Source: Microbacterium hominis NBRC 15708 (GTDB lineage Bacteria > Actinomycetota > Actinomycetes > Actinomycetales > Microbacteriaceae). From it: a DNA stretch of 64,000 nt. The stretch lies in contig NZ_BCWI01000013.1 of the NCBI RefSeq assembly GCF_001592125.1, positions 1-64,000 of the forward strand. The letters run 5' to 3'. The stretch's first letter is position 1, and each line of letters begins with the position of its first letter. A program made the translations under genes and the position numbers. The notes under the pieces were generated by a model that did no database searches, had not been told where the DNA came from, and worked only from the letters and a program-made list of their open reading frames with translations. This document shows, piece after piece, positions 42,700-50,964 of the stretch.

Positions 42700-43515
42700 A
42701 TGGTGGATGCCGAGCGCTTGCACGTGATCGCTGTCGAGATCGCTCGGGAGGCGGGTGCGCTCGCACGGCGACGGCGCTCCGAGGGCGTCGCCGTGGCGGC
42801 GACGAAGTCCACGCTCGCCGACATCGTCACCGAGGCCGACCGTGAGGTCGAGCAGCTCATCCGCGACCGGCTCTGCGCGGAGCGACCCGATGACGGTTTC
42901 GTCGGAGAGGAGTCCGACGCGCAGCCCGGCACCAGCGGGGTGACCTGGATCGTCGACCCGATCGACGGCACCGTCAACTATGCCTACGGCATCCCTCACT
43001 ACGCCGTCAGCATCGCGGCGGTGACCGGTGAGCCCCGCCCGGGCCGGTGGGAGGCGCAGGCCGCCGCGGTCTACAGCCCCGTCGTGGACGAGCTGTTCCA
43101 TGCGGTGCGCGGCGGGGGAGCCTGGCTCGGCGAGCAGCGGCTGGCCGTGTCGACGGTGACGGATGCCGGGGCCCTCCTGGCCACCGGCTTCGGATACGAC
43201 CCGGCGACCCACGACGGCGACCTGGCGCGCGTGCGGCGCCTGATGGTGCTCGCGCGCGATCTTCGCCGGGCCGGAGCCGCGTCGCTCGATCTCGCGTACG
43301 TCGCGGCCGGGCGACTCGACGGCTACTTCGAGCGCGGATTGAAGCCGTGGGATCACGCGGCGGGCGCCCTGCTCGTCACCGAAGCCGGTGGCCTCGTCGG
43401 CGGTCGGCCCGGCGGAGCACCCGGTGCCGACATGACGATCGCCGCCGGGCCCGGCCTGTTCGAGCGGATGCGCGACCTGCTCGACGAGGTCGACGGCGTG
43501 GGCGGAAACGGATAG
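42700..43515 (+). CDS. inositol monophosphatase family protein
   Basis: A 271-residue magnesium-dependent phosphatase of the IMPase/FBPase fold. Metal-binding motifs are GEES near residue 69, WIVDPIDGTVNYAYGIP (residues 83-99) and the C-terminal PWDHAAGALLVTEAGG. Lithium-sensitive family members act on inositol phosphate, histidinol phosphate, fructose bisphosphate or PAP; sequence alone does not settle which. The ATG has a TACGGT box 6 nt upstream. Confidence 0.92.
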   Translation: MVDAERLHVIAVEIAREAGALARRRRSEGVAVAATKSTLADIVTEADREVEQLIRDRLCAERPDDGFVGEESDAQPGTSGVTWIVDPIDGTVNYAYGIPHYAVSIAAVTGEPRPGRWEAQAAAVYSPVVDELFHAVRGGGAWLGEQRLAVSTVTDAGALLATGFGYDPATHDGDLARVRRLMVLARDLRRAGAASLDLAYVAAGRLDGYFERGLKPWDHAAGALLVTEAGGLVGGRPGGAPGADMTIAAGPGLFERMRDLLDEVDGVGGNG

Positions 43516-43562
43516 GAACGTCCACCGCGCGTCCATGGCATTCCCAGCGTGCAGCATGTAGT

Positions 43563-43582
43563 GTTTACCCGATCGTTATCTT
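43563..43582 (+). promoter_or_regulatory. possible MtrA-like box and promoter before M23 peptidase gene
   Basis: TTACC (43565-43569) and TTATC (43576-43580) form a direct repeat 11 bp apart within GTTTACCCGATCGTTATC. This resembles the one-turn direct repeats bound by the response regulator MtrA, which governs cell-wall hydrolases in actinobacteria. TATCTT (43577-43582) may be the -10. The leader to the start codon is ~90 nt; no riboswitch was recognised in it. Confidence 0.4.
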
Positions 43583-43672
43583 TGCCGGCCCGAACGGCAG
43601 AGTGATCCGAAGCCCGTAGTACGTCGCCGCCCGGAGCTCCCCCTTCCGTGCGGCCTGACGAGAGCCTGTGAT

Positions 43673-45061
43673 GTGACCCTCGACACCCCCACGGCTGACG
43701 CCGCGCCGTCACGGCGCGCAAGCCGACGACCCGAAGCGGCGGCGACGCCGAACGGGTCGGGTGTGCTGACCCGCGCGGAGTACCGGCGCCGGGCTGCCGA
43801 GGCGGCCGCGGCCTCCGCTCCCGACGTGGTCTCGCCCGAATCCGCGCTCGCCGGGCCCCCCGTCGACGAGCTGACCGACGAGCCCTCGCTCGCCGAGGCC
43901 GTCGTGGCGGATGTCGCCGCGGCGATCGTGGCCGAGACCGTCGTGGGCGCGCAGCCCGACGAGGCGTCGCGTCGGCGTCTGCGCCGCGCAGCCCGCGCCG
44001 TCTTCGAGTCGGTCGCCGCCGACGGCGCCGCCGAGGTGGACGTCCACGTCGACGCCGCCGACGACCAGCCGGTCGCCGCGCAGTCGATCCCCGTCGCCGA
44101 GCAGCTTCCGTCGGGCTCCGCCTTCACGGCCCCCGCGGACGATGCCTGCGACCTCGACGAGTTCGAGTTCGCCGCGCGACTGTTCTCGTTCACCGGTGAG
44201 ACCCCCGTCCAGCGCCCGGTCGTCGACGCCACGGACGACACCGTGTCCGCTGCCGAGCCGGCCCCGCACGTCGCACCGCGTCGGCCCCGTGCGACGGCGG
44301 TGGTGAAGCGGATGGCGGCGGCATCCTTCTCCGTGGGCGTCATGGCCGTCGTGGGACTGCTCGCGGTCAGCACGACGACTCCCGCCGCGGCGATCGCCTC
44401 GGCATCCGACACCACCACATCGACCTCGACCTCGACCGCCGTGACGGCCAGCCAGAAGCTCACGACGGGATCGGGCAGTCAGATCCAGGCGTTCGTCGCT
44501 TCGGGCGCCGAACAGCCCAACGCCCTCGATCGTCCCGAGAGCTACAACGTCACCTCGATGGCGGAGCTCGCGGCCGAGTCCGGTGTGCGCCTGTTCGCCA
44601 ACACGTGGGTCAACGACCCGACGTCGCCGATCCAGTACCCGTTCCCCGTCGGTGTGCCGATCTCGGCCGCCTTCGGATCGCTCGCCTACGAGTCGGAGTT
44701 CGCCACGCCGCACAACGGCGTCGACCTCACGCCGGGCGAAGGGGCCGAGATCCACGCCGTGGCGGCCGGGACCGTGCGCATCGCGACCGAGGCGGGCGGC
44801 GACTACGGCGTGACCGTGCTCATCGATCACATCATCGACGGTCAGCTCGTCTCCACCCGCTACGGCCACATGCAGTACGGCTCGCTGCAGGTGAAGCAGG
44901 GCGACAAGGTCACCGCCGGTCAGGTGATCGGCCGGGTCGGCCAGACCGGTAAGGCGACCGGGCCGCACCTGCATCTCGAGGTGCTCCTGGGCGGCACGAC
45001 GCGCATCGACCCGATGCCGTGGCTGGCCGAGCACACCAAGGGCGGTCACACCGTCGGTTGA
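43673..45061 (+). CDS. M23 family metallopeptidase (peptidoglycan endopeptidase)
   Basis: A 462-residue cell-wall hydrolase. An unusual ~210-residue acidic, Ala-rich N-terminal region comes first; a single hydrophobic segment follows (SFSVGVMAVVGLLAVS, about 215-232), so the N-terminus should stay in the cytoplasm. The external part ends in a LytM domain with zinc ligands in HNGVDLTPGEGAEIHAVAAG (residue 347 on), YGHMQYG and HLHLE (432-436), all catalytic residues present. GTG start at 43673 without a strong ribosome site; an alternative start further in is possible. It probably cleaves peptide cross-links in peptidoglycan during growth or division. Confidence 0.9.
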   Translation: MTLDTPTADAAPSRRASRRPEAAATPNGSGVLTRAEYRRRAAEAAAASAPDVVSPESALAGPPVDELTDEPSLAEAVVADVAAAIVAETVVGAQPDEASRRRLRRAARAVFESVAADGAAEVDVHVDAADDQPVAAQSIPVAEQLPSGSAFTAPADDACDLDEFEFAARLFSFTGETPVQRPVVDATDDTVSAAEPAPHVAPRRPRATAVVKRMAAASFSVGVMAVVGLLAVSTTTPAAAIASASDTTTSTSTSTAVTASQKLTTGSGSQIQAFVASGAEQPNALDRPESYNVTSMAELAAESGVRLFANTWVNDPTSPIQYPFPVGVPISAAFGSLAYESEFATPHNGVDLTPGEGAEIHAVAAGTVRIATEAGGDYGVTVLIDHIIDGQLVSTRYGHMQYGSLQVKQGDKVTAGQVIGRVGQTGKATGPHLHLEVLLGGTTRIDPMPWLAEHTKGGHTVG

Positions 45062-45123
45062 CCGATTCTGTCGGACGCCTCGGCTCTGATATTCTTTTCT
45101 GGTTGCCCCGCGAGGGGCGGCAC

Positions 45124-45195
45124 GCCCCGATAGCTCAGTGGCAGAGCACTTCCATGGTAAGGAAGGGGTCGTCAGTTCAATCCTGACTCGGGGCT
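45124..45195 (+). tRNA. tRNA-Thr (GGT)
   Basis: Acceptor GCCCCGA pairs with TCGGGGC; anticodon stem CTTCC/GGAAG closes the loop ATGGTAA with anticodon GGT; T-loop AGTTCAATCCT. CCA is not encoded. A possible promoter -10, TATTCT, is at 45090-45095. Confidence 0.96.
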
Positions 45196-45230
45196 CGCAG
45201 CATCCACATCTCGCCGTGTGGGTGCGGCGC

Positions 45231-45304
45231 GGCGGGGTAGCTCAGTTGGTGAGAGCGCACGACTCATAATCGTGAGGTCGCGGGTTCAAGCCCCGCTCCC
45301 GCTA
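45231..45304 (+). tRNA. tRNA-Met (CAT), elongator type
   Basis: Acceptor GGCGGGG pairs with TCCCGCT with two G-U pairs; anticodon stem CACGA/TCGTG with loop CTCATAA, anticodon CAT at 45265-45267; T-arm GCGGG/CCCGC with loop TTCAAGC. The D-arm TAGCTCAGTTGGT and the paired first base indicate an elongator rather than an initiator. Probably co-transcribed with tRNA-Thr 35 bp upstream. Confidence 0.93.
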
Positions 45305-45319
45305 CAAAAAACCCAGATC

Positions 45320-45345
45320 AGCCCCGGGAATTCCGGGGCTGTTTT
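45320..45345 (+). terminator. terminator after tRNA-Met
   Basis: AGCCCCGG (45320-45327) pairs with CCGGGGCT (45333-45340) round GAATT, followed by GTTTT. A standard intrinsic terminator ending the tRNA-Thr/tRNA-Met transcript. Confidence 0.88.
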
Positions 45346-45457
45346 GCGTTATGGGTCACGCTGTCCCGCACTTACCGCGCGGATCCGGGACGCGTGCGTG
45401 TCGGCGCCCGGCGATAGCATGAACCGTTCCCACCTCGCCCCGCAGACGGAGTGCCTC

Positions 45458-47185
45458 ATGCTCGGAAAACTCCTCGTCCGTTACCTCTGGACGTACAAGT
45501 GGTGGCTGCTGGGCGTGCTCGTCTTCCAGTTCGCCTCGGCCATGGCGTCCCTCTACCTCCCGCGACTGAACGCCGACATCATCGACAAGGGCGTCGCGGC
45601 GGGCGACACCGGCTACATCTGGTCCCGCGGCGCGTTCATGCTCGTCATCGCGCTGGGCCAGATCGTCGCGTCCGTGATCGCGACGTTCTTCGCGGCGCGC
45701 GCGGCGATGAGCGCCGGCCGCGACATCCGACGCGACGTCTACGACAAGGTGAGCGGCTTCTCCGAGCGCGAGGTGTCGTCGTTCGGCGCGGGCACCCTCA
45801 TCACCCGCAACACCAATGACGTGCAGCAGGTGCAGATGCTCGCGATGATGGGCGCGACCATGCTCGTCACGGCGCCGCTGCTGGCGATCGGCGGCATCAT
45901 CATGGCCGTCCAGCAGGATGTCGGTCTGAGCTGGCTCATCGCCGTCGCGGTGCCGACGCTGCTCGTGATCGCGGGCTTCATCATCAGCCGCATGGTCCCG
46001 CTGTTCCGCGAGTACCAGGGCAAGCTCGACGGCGTCAACCGGGTGATGCGCGAGCAGCTGACCGGTGTGCGGGTCGTGCGCGCCTTCGTCCGCGAACGCA
46101 TCGAGGAGGCGCGCTTCCGCGTGGCCAACACCGACATCATGGTCGTCGGCCGCCGCGTCGGATCGCTCTTCGTGATCATGTTCCCGCTCGCGATGCTCGT
46201 GCTCAACGTCACCGTCGTCGGCGTGATCTGGTTCGGCGGCATCCAGGTGGATGCCGGTCACGTCGAGATCGGCACCCTGTTCGCGTTCATGCAGTACGTC
46301 GGCCAGATCCTCATGGGCGTGCTGATGGCGACGTTCATGACGATCATGATCCCGCGCGCCGCCGTCTCCGCCGACCGCATCGGCGAGGTGCTCGACTCCA
46401 TCGATGCGCTGCACCGTCCCGCCCAGCCGATCGACCGCTTCCCCGAGCTGGGCGCCGTGGAGTTCGACGACGTGTCGTTCAGCTACCCCGGCGCCGAGTC
46501 GCCCGTGCTGGAGCACATCTCCTTCCGGGCCGAGCCCGGTCAGACCGTGGCGATCGTCGGGTCGACCGGCTCCGGCAAGACGACGCTCGTCTCGCTCATC
46601 CCGCGGCTGTTCGACGTGACCGACGGCACCGTCCGCGTCGGCGGCGTCGATGTCCGCGAGGCCGATCTCGACGAGATGTGGCGCGGCATCGGCTACGTTC
46701 CGCAGCGTGCGTTTCTGTTCACCGGCACCGTCGCCAGCAACCTCCGCTTCGGGCGGGAGGATGCCACCGACGACGAGCTCTGGGACGCCCTCGACATCGC
46801 CCAAGGGCGCGACTTCGTCTCCGAGATGGAGGGCGGACTCACGGCACGCATCTCCCAGGGCGGCACGAACGTGTCGGGTGGGCAGCGCCAGCGGCTCTCG
46901 ATCGCCCGCGCGATCGTGCATCGCCCGCACGTGCTCGTCTTCGACGACTCCTTCTCGGCGCTCGACGTCACCACCGACGCGCGACTACGGCAGGCGCTGT
47001 GGCGCGAACTGCCCGACGTGACGAAGATCGTGGTCGCTCAGCGCATCTCCACGATCGCGGATGCCGACGTCATCGTGGTCCTTGACGACGGGCGCCTGGT
47101 CGGCATCGGAACCCACGACGAACTGCTCGCCGGCAACGACACCTACCGGGAGATCGTCGAATCGCAGCTGGGGGTGGACGCATGA
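45458..47185 (+). CDS. ABC exporter half-transporter, degenerate-site subunit
   Basis: A 575-residue ABC exporter subunit with six membrane helices (about 1-310) and one ATPase domain. Walker A is GSTGSGKTTL, the signature VSGGQRQRLS is canonical, but Walker B reads VLVFDDSFSALD, with Asp in place of the catalytic Glu. This is the pattern of heterodimeric exporters such as TM287/288 and BmrCD, where one of the two ATP sites is catalytically weak. ATG 45458 is preferred because GGAG (45448-45451) lies 6 nt upstream; the upstream reading frame overlaps tRNA-Met. TAGCAT at 45415-45420 may be the -10. It overlaps its partner gene by ATGA. Confidence 0.93.
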   Translation: MLGKLLVRYLWTYKWWLLGVLVFQFASAMASLYLPRLNADIIDKGVAAGDTGYIWSRGAFMLVIALGQIVASVIATFFAARAAMSAGRDIRRDVYDKVSGFSEREVSSFGAGTLITRNTNDVQQVQMLAMMGATMLVTAPLLAIGGIIMAVQQDVGLSWLIAVAVPTLLVIAGFIISRMVPLFREYQGKLDGVNRVMREQLTGVRVVRAFVRERIEEARFRVANTDIMVVGRRVGSLFVIMFPLAMLVLNVTVVGVIWFGGIQVDAGHVEIGTLFAFMQYVGQILMGVLMATFMTIMIPRAAVSADRIGEVLDSIDALHRPAQPIDRFPELGAVEFDDVSFSYPGAESPVLEHISFRAEPGQTVAIVGSTGSGKTTLVSLIPRLFDVTDGTVRVGGVDVREADLDEMWRGIGYVPQRAFLFTGTVASNLRFGREDATDDELWDALDIAQGRDFVSEMEGGLTARISQGGTNVSGGQRQRLSIARAIVHRPHVLVFDDSFSALDVTTDARLRQALWRELPDVTKIVVAQRISTIADADVIVVLDDGRLVGIGTHDELLAGNDTYREIVESQLGVDA

Positions 47186-49206
47186 GCGCGCCGAACACGG
47201 CGGCCCTCTCCGAAGAGGAACGCGAAGAACTCGAGCTCGCCGAACAGGCGCGGCTCAACTCCGGGTCGTGGGACTCGGTCGCCCCCGGCAAGGCGGCGAA
47301 CTTCGGTCGCAGCTTCGGTCGGATGATCGGCCTGCTCGCCCCCTACAAGTGGGCGTTCGCGTTCGTCTCCGTCCTCGGGGCGGTCGGCGTCGTGCTCGCG
47401 GTCATCGCCCCCAAGGTCCTCGGCGAGGCCACCAACATCCTCTTCGAAGGGGTCGTCTCGACGTCGCTGGCCGCCCAGTTCCCGGCCGGCACGAGCCAGG
47501 ACCAGGTCGTCGACGCCCTGCGCGCGGCCGGACAGGGCGACATCGCCAACATCGTGTCGGCGATGCACGACTTCCAGGTCGGCACGGGTGTCGACTTCGA
47601 GCGCCTGAAGTGGGTGCTCGTCGCGGTCCTCGCCATTTACGTCGTCTCCGCCGTGCTGACCTGGCTGCAGGGCTATGTCATCAACGTCATCATGGTGCGC
47701 ACGATGTGGCGGCTGCGCGAGTCGGTCGAGGCCAAGATCAACCGCCTGCCGCTGTCGTACTTCGACCGCGTCCAGCGCGGCGAGCTCATCTCGCGCGTCA
47801 CGAACGACATCGACAACATCACCCAGACGATGCAGCAGTCGCTCTCGACTGCCGTCACCAACGTGCTCACGGTCGTCGGTGTGCTCGTGATGATGTTCTC
47901 CATCTCCTGGCAGCTCGCGATCGTCGCCCTGGTCGCCCTTCCCCTGATGGCCGTGATCTTCGGCATCATCGGGCCGAAGTCGCAGAAGGCGTTCGCCACC
48001 CAGTGGCGCAAGGTCGGACGCCTCAACGCCCGCGTCGAGGAGTCGTTCTCCGGCCACGCGCTGGTGCGCGTCTACGGACGCGAGCAGGACTCGCGCGAGA
48101 AGTTCGAGCAGGAGAACGAGGAGCTCTACCAGGCCGCGTTCAAGGCGCAGTTCCTGTCCGGGCTGATGATGCCCGCGATGATGTTCATCGGCAACCTCTC
48201 CTACGTCGGCATCGCGGTGCTCGGTGGCCTGATGGTGGCCTCCGGCCAGCTCCGGCTCGGCGACGTGCAGGCCTTCATCCAGTACTCGCAGCAGTTCACC
48301 CAGCCGCTGTCGGAGCTCGGCGGCATGGCCGCTGTGGTCCAGTCGGGCACGGCCTCGGCCGAGCGCGTCTTCGAGCTGCTCGACCAGGAGGAGCAGGAAC
48401 CGGATGCCGAGGACGCGCCGCAACTGCGCGACGGGCGCGGCGTCATCGAGTTCCAGAACGTCGCGTTCTCCTACACCCCCGACAAGCCGCTCATCCGCGA
48501 CCTGTCGTTCCGCGTCGAACCCGGTCAGACCGTCGCGATCGTCGGCCCGACCGGCGCGGGGAAGACCACCCTGGTCAACCTCCTGATGCGCTTCTACGAA
48601 CTCGACGGCGGTCGGATCCTCCTCGACGGGCAGGACATCTCCGCGCTCACCCGCGACGACGTCCGCTCCCGCACCGGCATGGTGCTGCAGGACCCGTGGC
48701 TGTTCGCCGGCTCGATCCGCGAGAACATCCGCTACGGCAACGAGTCGGCATCCGATCTGGAGATCGTCGAGGCGGCCGTCGCGACGCGGGTCGACCGCTT
48801 CGTCCACTCGCTGCCCGACGGCTACGACACCGTGCTCGACGAGGACGCCGCGAACGTCTCGGCGGGGGAGAAGCAGCTGATCACGATCGCGCGGGCGTTC
48901 GTGGCGGAGCCGAGCGTGCTGATCCTCGACGAGGCGACGAGCTCCGTCGACACGCGCACCGAGCTGCTCCTGCAGCATGCGATGTCGGCGCTGCGCGAAG
49001 GACGCACGTCCTTCGTGATCGCGCACCGTCTGTCGACGATCCGCGACGCCGACCTCATCCTCGTGATGGAGCACGGCGACATCGTCGAGCAGGGTACGCA
49101 CGAACAGCTCATCGCCGCGGAGGGGGCCTACTGGCGGCTCTACCGCTCGCAGTTCGAGCAGGCGGCGACCACCGTCGACCAGAGCACCGCGGGAACCGAC
49201 GCGTGA
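47182..49206 (+). CDS. ABC exporter half-transporter, catalytic subunit
   Basis: A 674-residue partner of the preceding subunit. A ~55-residue charged N-terminal extension precedes six helices, with a ~60-residue insert between helices 1 and 2 (about residues 85-140). The ATPase has Walker A GPTGAGKTTL and a proper Walker B VLILDEATSSVDTRTE, while the signature VSAGEKQLIT is non-canonical. The intact Glu here, with the normal signature in the partner, would complete the one active ATP site of the heterodimer. Overlaps the upstream gene (ATGA at 47182-47185) and the downstream TauE gene (GTGA). Substrate: likely a lipid or drug, unproven. Confidence 0.94.
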   Translation: MSAPNTAALSEEEREELELAEQARLNSGSWDSVAPGKAANFGRSFGRMIGLLAPYKWAFAFVSVLGAVGVVLAVIAPKVLGEATNILFEGVVSTSLAAQFPAGTSQDQVVDALRAAGQGDIANIVSAMHDFQVGTGVDFERLKWVLVAVLAIYVVSAVLTWLQGYVINVIMVRTMWRLRESVEAKINRLPLSYFDRVQRGELISRVTNDIDNITQTMQQSLSTAVTNVLTVVGVLVMMFSISWQLAIVALVALPLMAVIFGIIGPKSQKAFATQWRKVGRLNARVEESFSGHALVRVYGREQDSREKFEQENEELYQAAFKAQFLSGLMMPAMMFIGNLSYVGIAVLGGLMVASGQLRLGDVQAFIQYSQQFTQPLSELGGMAAVVQSGTASAERVFELLDQEEQEPDAEDAPQLRDGRGVIEFQNVAFSYTPDKPLIRDLSFRVEPGQTVAIVGPTGAGKTTLVNLLMRFYELDGGRILLDGQDISALTRDDVRSRTGMVLQDPWLFAGSIRENIRYGNESASDLEIVEAAVATRVDRFVHSLPDGYDTVLDEDAANVSAGEKQLITIARAFVAEPSVLILDEATSSVDTRTELLLQHAMSALREGRTSFVIAHRLSTIRDADLILVMEHGDIVEQGTHEQLIAAEGAYWRLYRSQFEQAATTVDQSTAGTDA

Positions 49207-50012
49207 GCGCGGCCGTACCGGCGGCGCCGCAGCGCCGCCGCGACCTGCGCTTCGTGCTCTCGTGCGTCGGCGTGGGCCTCGCCGCGGGACTGCTCTCCGG
49301 CCTGTTCGGCGTGGGCGGCGGCACGGTCATCGTGCCGATGCTCGTGCTGCTGCTCGGATTCGATCAGCGACTCGCGGCCGGCACCTCGCTCGCCGCGATC
49401 GTTCCCACGGCATCCGTGGGCGTCGTCTCCTACGCCGTGCACGGGTCGGTGGCCTGGATCCCGGCCCTGATCCTCGCCGCGGGAGCGGTGGTCGGCGCGC
49501 AGATCGGGTCGTGGCTGCTCGCCCGGATCCCGCAGAACGCCCTCCGGTGGGGTTTCGTCGGATTCCTCGCCGTGGTCATCGTGATGCTCTTCATCGTCGT
49601 GCCGTCCCGCGACGCGGTGCTCGAGCTCACCGTCGCCTCGGGCATCGGACTGGCCGTCCTCGGGCTGTTCACCGGCGTGATGGCCGGGCTGCTGGGTGTC
49701 GGGGGCGGGGTCATCGTCGTGCCCGCACTGATCTTCCTGTTCGGCACCAGCGATCTGATCGCGAAGGGCACCTCGCTGCTGATGATGATCCCCACCGCCG
49801 TCTCGGGGACGATCGGCAACGTCAAGCGCCGCAACGTCGACCTCGTGGCCGCGGCCCTCGTCGGCGTCGCCGCCTGTACGACGACCGCGCTCGGCGCGTG
49901 GATCGCGACGCTGCTGTCGCCGTTGGTCGCCAACATCCTCTTCGCCTGCTTCCTCACCTTCATCGCGGTGCAGATGGCGATCCGCGCGGTGCGGGCCCGT
50001 CGCACCCGCTGA
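49203..50012 (+). CDS. TauE/SafE family membrane transporter
   Basis: A 269-residue protein with the two-fold repeated TauE/SafE signature: GLLSGLFGVGGGTVIVPML in the first half and GVMAGLLGVGGGVIVVPALI in the second. About eight membrane segments are seen. Such proteins export sulfite or other organosulfur anions. The GTG start overlaps the ABC exporter stop by GTGA (49203-49206), so all three exporters are translated as a unit; this coupling is unusual and may mean a shared stress response. Confidence 0.9.
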   Translation: MSAAVPAAPQRRRDLRFVLSCVGVGLAAGLLSGLFGVGGGTVIVPMLVLLLGFDQRLAAGTSLAAIVPTASVGVVSYAVHGSVAWIPALILAAGAVVGAQIGSWLLARIPQNALRWGFVGFLAVVIVMLFIVVPSRDAVLELTVASGIGLAVLGLFTGVMAGLLGVGGGVIVVPALIFLFGTSDLIAKGTSLLMMIPTAVSGTIGNVKRRNVDLVAAALVGVAACTTTALGAWIATLLSPLVANILFACFLTFIAVQMAIRAVRARRTR

Positions 50013-50104
50013 GCGCGTTCGTCCGTCCCGCACGGCCGCTACGGGGTGTTTATCGCGGCGGTGAGGGACGGATGAGGGCGGGAGCCCCTCGGTAGGATCG
50101 AGGG

Positions 50105-50554
50105 GTGTCAGTGAACCCCGATCTGGTGGGACGTGCGTTCCCGCCGACCGCGTCCTATCTCGTGGGCCGTGAGAAGGTGCGCGAGTTCGCGCGCGCCGTC
50201 TTCGCCGAGGCACCGCAGCACTACGAGCCGGAAGCCGCGCGCGCGCTCGGCTACGCCGACGTCGTCGCGCCCCCGACGTTCGCCATGGTCGTCCAGGACC
50301 TGACGATGCAACAGCTGCTCGCGGTCGAGGACTCCGGCATCGCGCTCGAGCGCACGGTGCACGCGGAGCAGCGCTTCCGTTACTCGCGTCCCATCGTCGC
50401 CGGGGACGAGCTGGTCGCGCAGCTCAGCATCACCGGCGTCCGCCCCTTCGGCGCCGGTGCGATGGTCACCAGCGAGGCCGAGATCACCGACGTCGACGGC
50501 AGCCACGTCGTCACCGCGACGTCCGTTCTCCTGATCGGAGGCGAGGTCGCATGA
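50105..50554 (+). CDS. MaoC-type dehydratase N-terminal-domain protein (HadA/HadC-like)
   Basis: A 149-residue hotdog-fold protein of the MaoC_dehydrat_N/FAS1-like class (segment VVAPPTFAMVVQDLTMQQL; HAEQRFRYSRPIVAGDELVAQL). It lacks the catalytic Asp/His of the hydratase motif and should pair with the next gene, as HadA or HadC pair with HadB in mycobacteria. The GTG start is 6 nt after TAGGAT (50093-50098). It overlaps the next gene by ATGA. Confidence 0.9.
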   Translation: MSVNPDLVGRAFPPTASYLVGREKVREFARAVFAEAPQHYEPEAARALGYADVVAPPTFAMVVQDLTMQQLLAVEDSGIALERTVHAEQRFRYSRPIVAGDELVAQLSITGVRPFGAGAMVTSEAEITDVDGSHVVTATSVLLIGGEVA

Positions 50555-50964
50555 CATCCGCACCCCTCGAGATCGGCGTGGTCGTCGCCGAGCGCACCGT
50601 GCACCTCACGCGGGAGTCTCTCGTGCGCTACGCCGGTGCGTCCGGAGACCTCAACCCCATCCACTACCGCGACGACGTCGCCGCCCGGGTGGGCCTGCCG
50701 GGTGTGCTCGCGCACGGCATGCTCACGATGGGCCTCGCCGTCGAGACCATCGTCGAATGGCTCGGCGACGCCGGGCGCATCCTCGAGTACGGCGTGCGTT
50801 TCACGCGCCCCGTCGTGGTGGATGCCGACGCCGGCGCCGACCTGGTCGTCACCGCGAAGGTCGGTGCTCTCGACGACGACACCGCGCGCATCGATCTCAC
50901 CGTGACCTTCGCCGACACGACCGTGCTCGGCAAGGCGCAGGTGCGCGTGCGCCGGCAGCCCTGA
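50551..50964 (+). CDS. MaoC-type (R)-hydratase/dehydratase (HadB-like)
   Basis: A 137-residue hotdog-fold protein with the hydratase-2 motif YAGASGDLNPIHYRDDVAARVG, which holds the catalytic Asp and His, and then LAHGMLTMGL. With the preceding protein it should form a heterodimeric (3R)-hydroxyacyl-ACP or -CoA dehydratase. Both ends overlap neighbours: ATGA with the upstream gene and TGATG with murB. Mycobacterial HadAB serves mycolic acid elongation; Microbacteriaceae are not known to make mycolates, so the product here is unclear. Confidence 0.9.
   Translation: MTSAPLEIGVVVAERTVHLTRESLVRYAGASGDLNPIHYRDDVAARVGLPGVLAHGMLTMGLAVETIVEWLGDAGRILEYGVRFTRPVVVDADAGADLVVTAKVGALDDDTARIDLTVTFADTTVLGKAQVRVRRQP

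Noticed and set aside
43583..43672. A c-di-AMP (ydaO) riboswitch before the M23 peptidase gene
   Set aside because: The ~90-nt leader lacks the conserved riboswitch core that I know from actinobacterial peptidase leaders.
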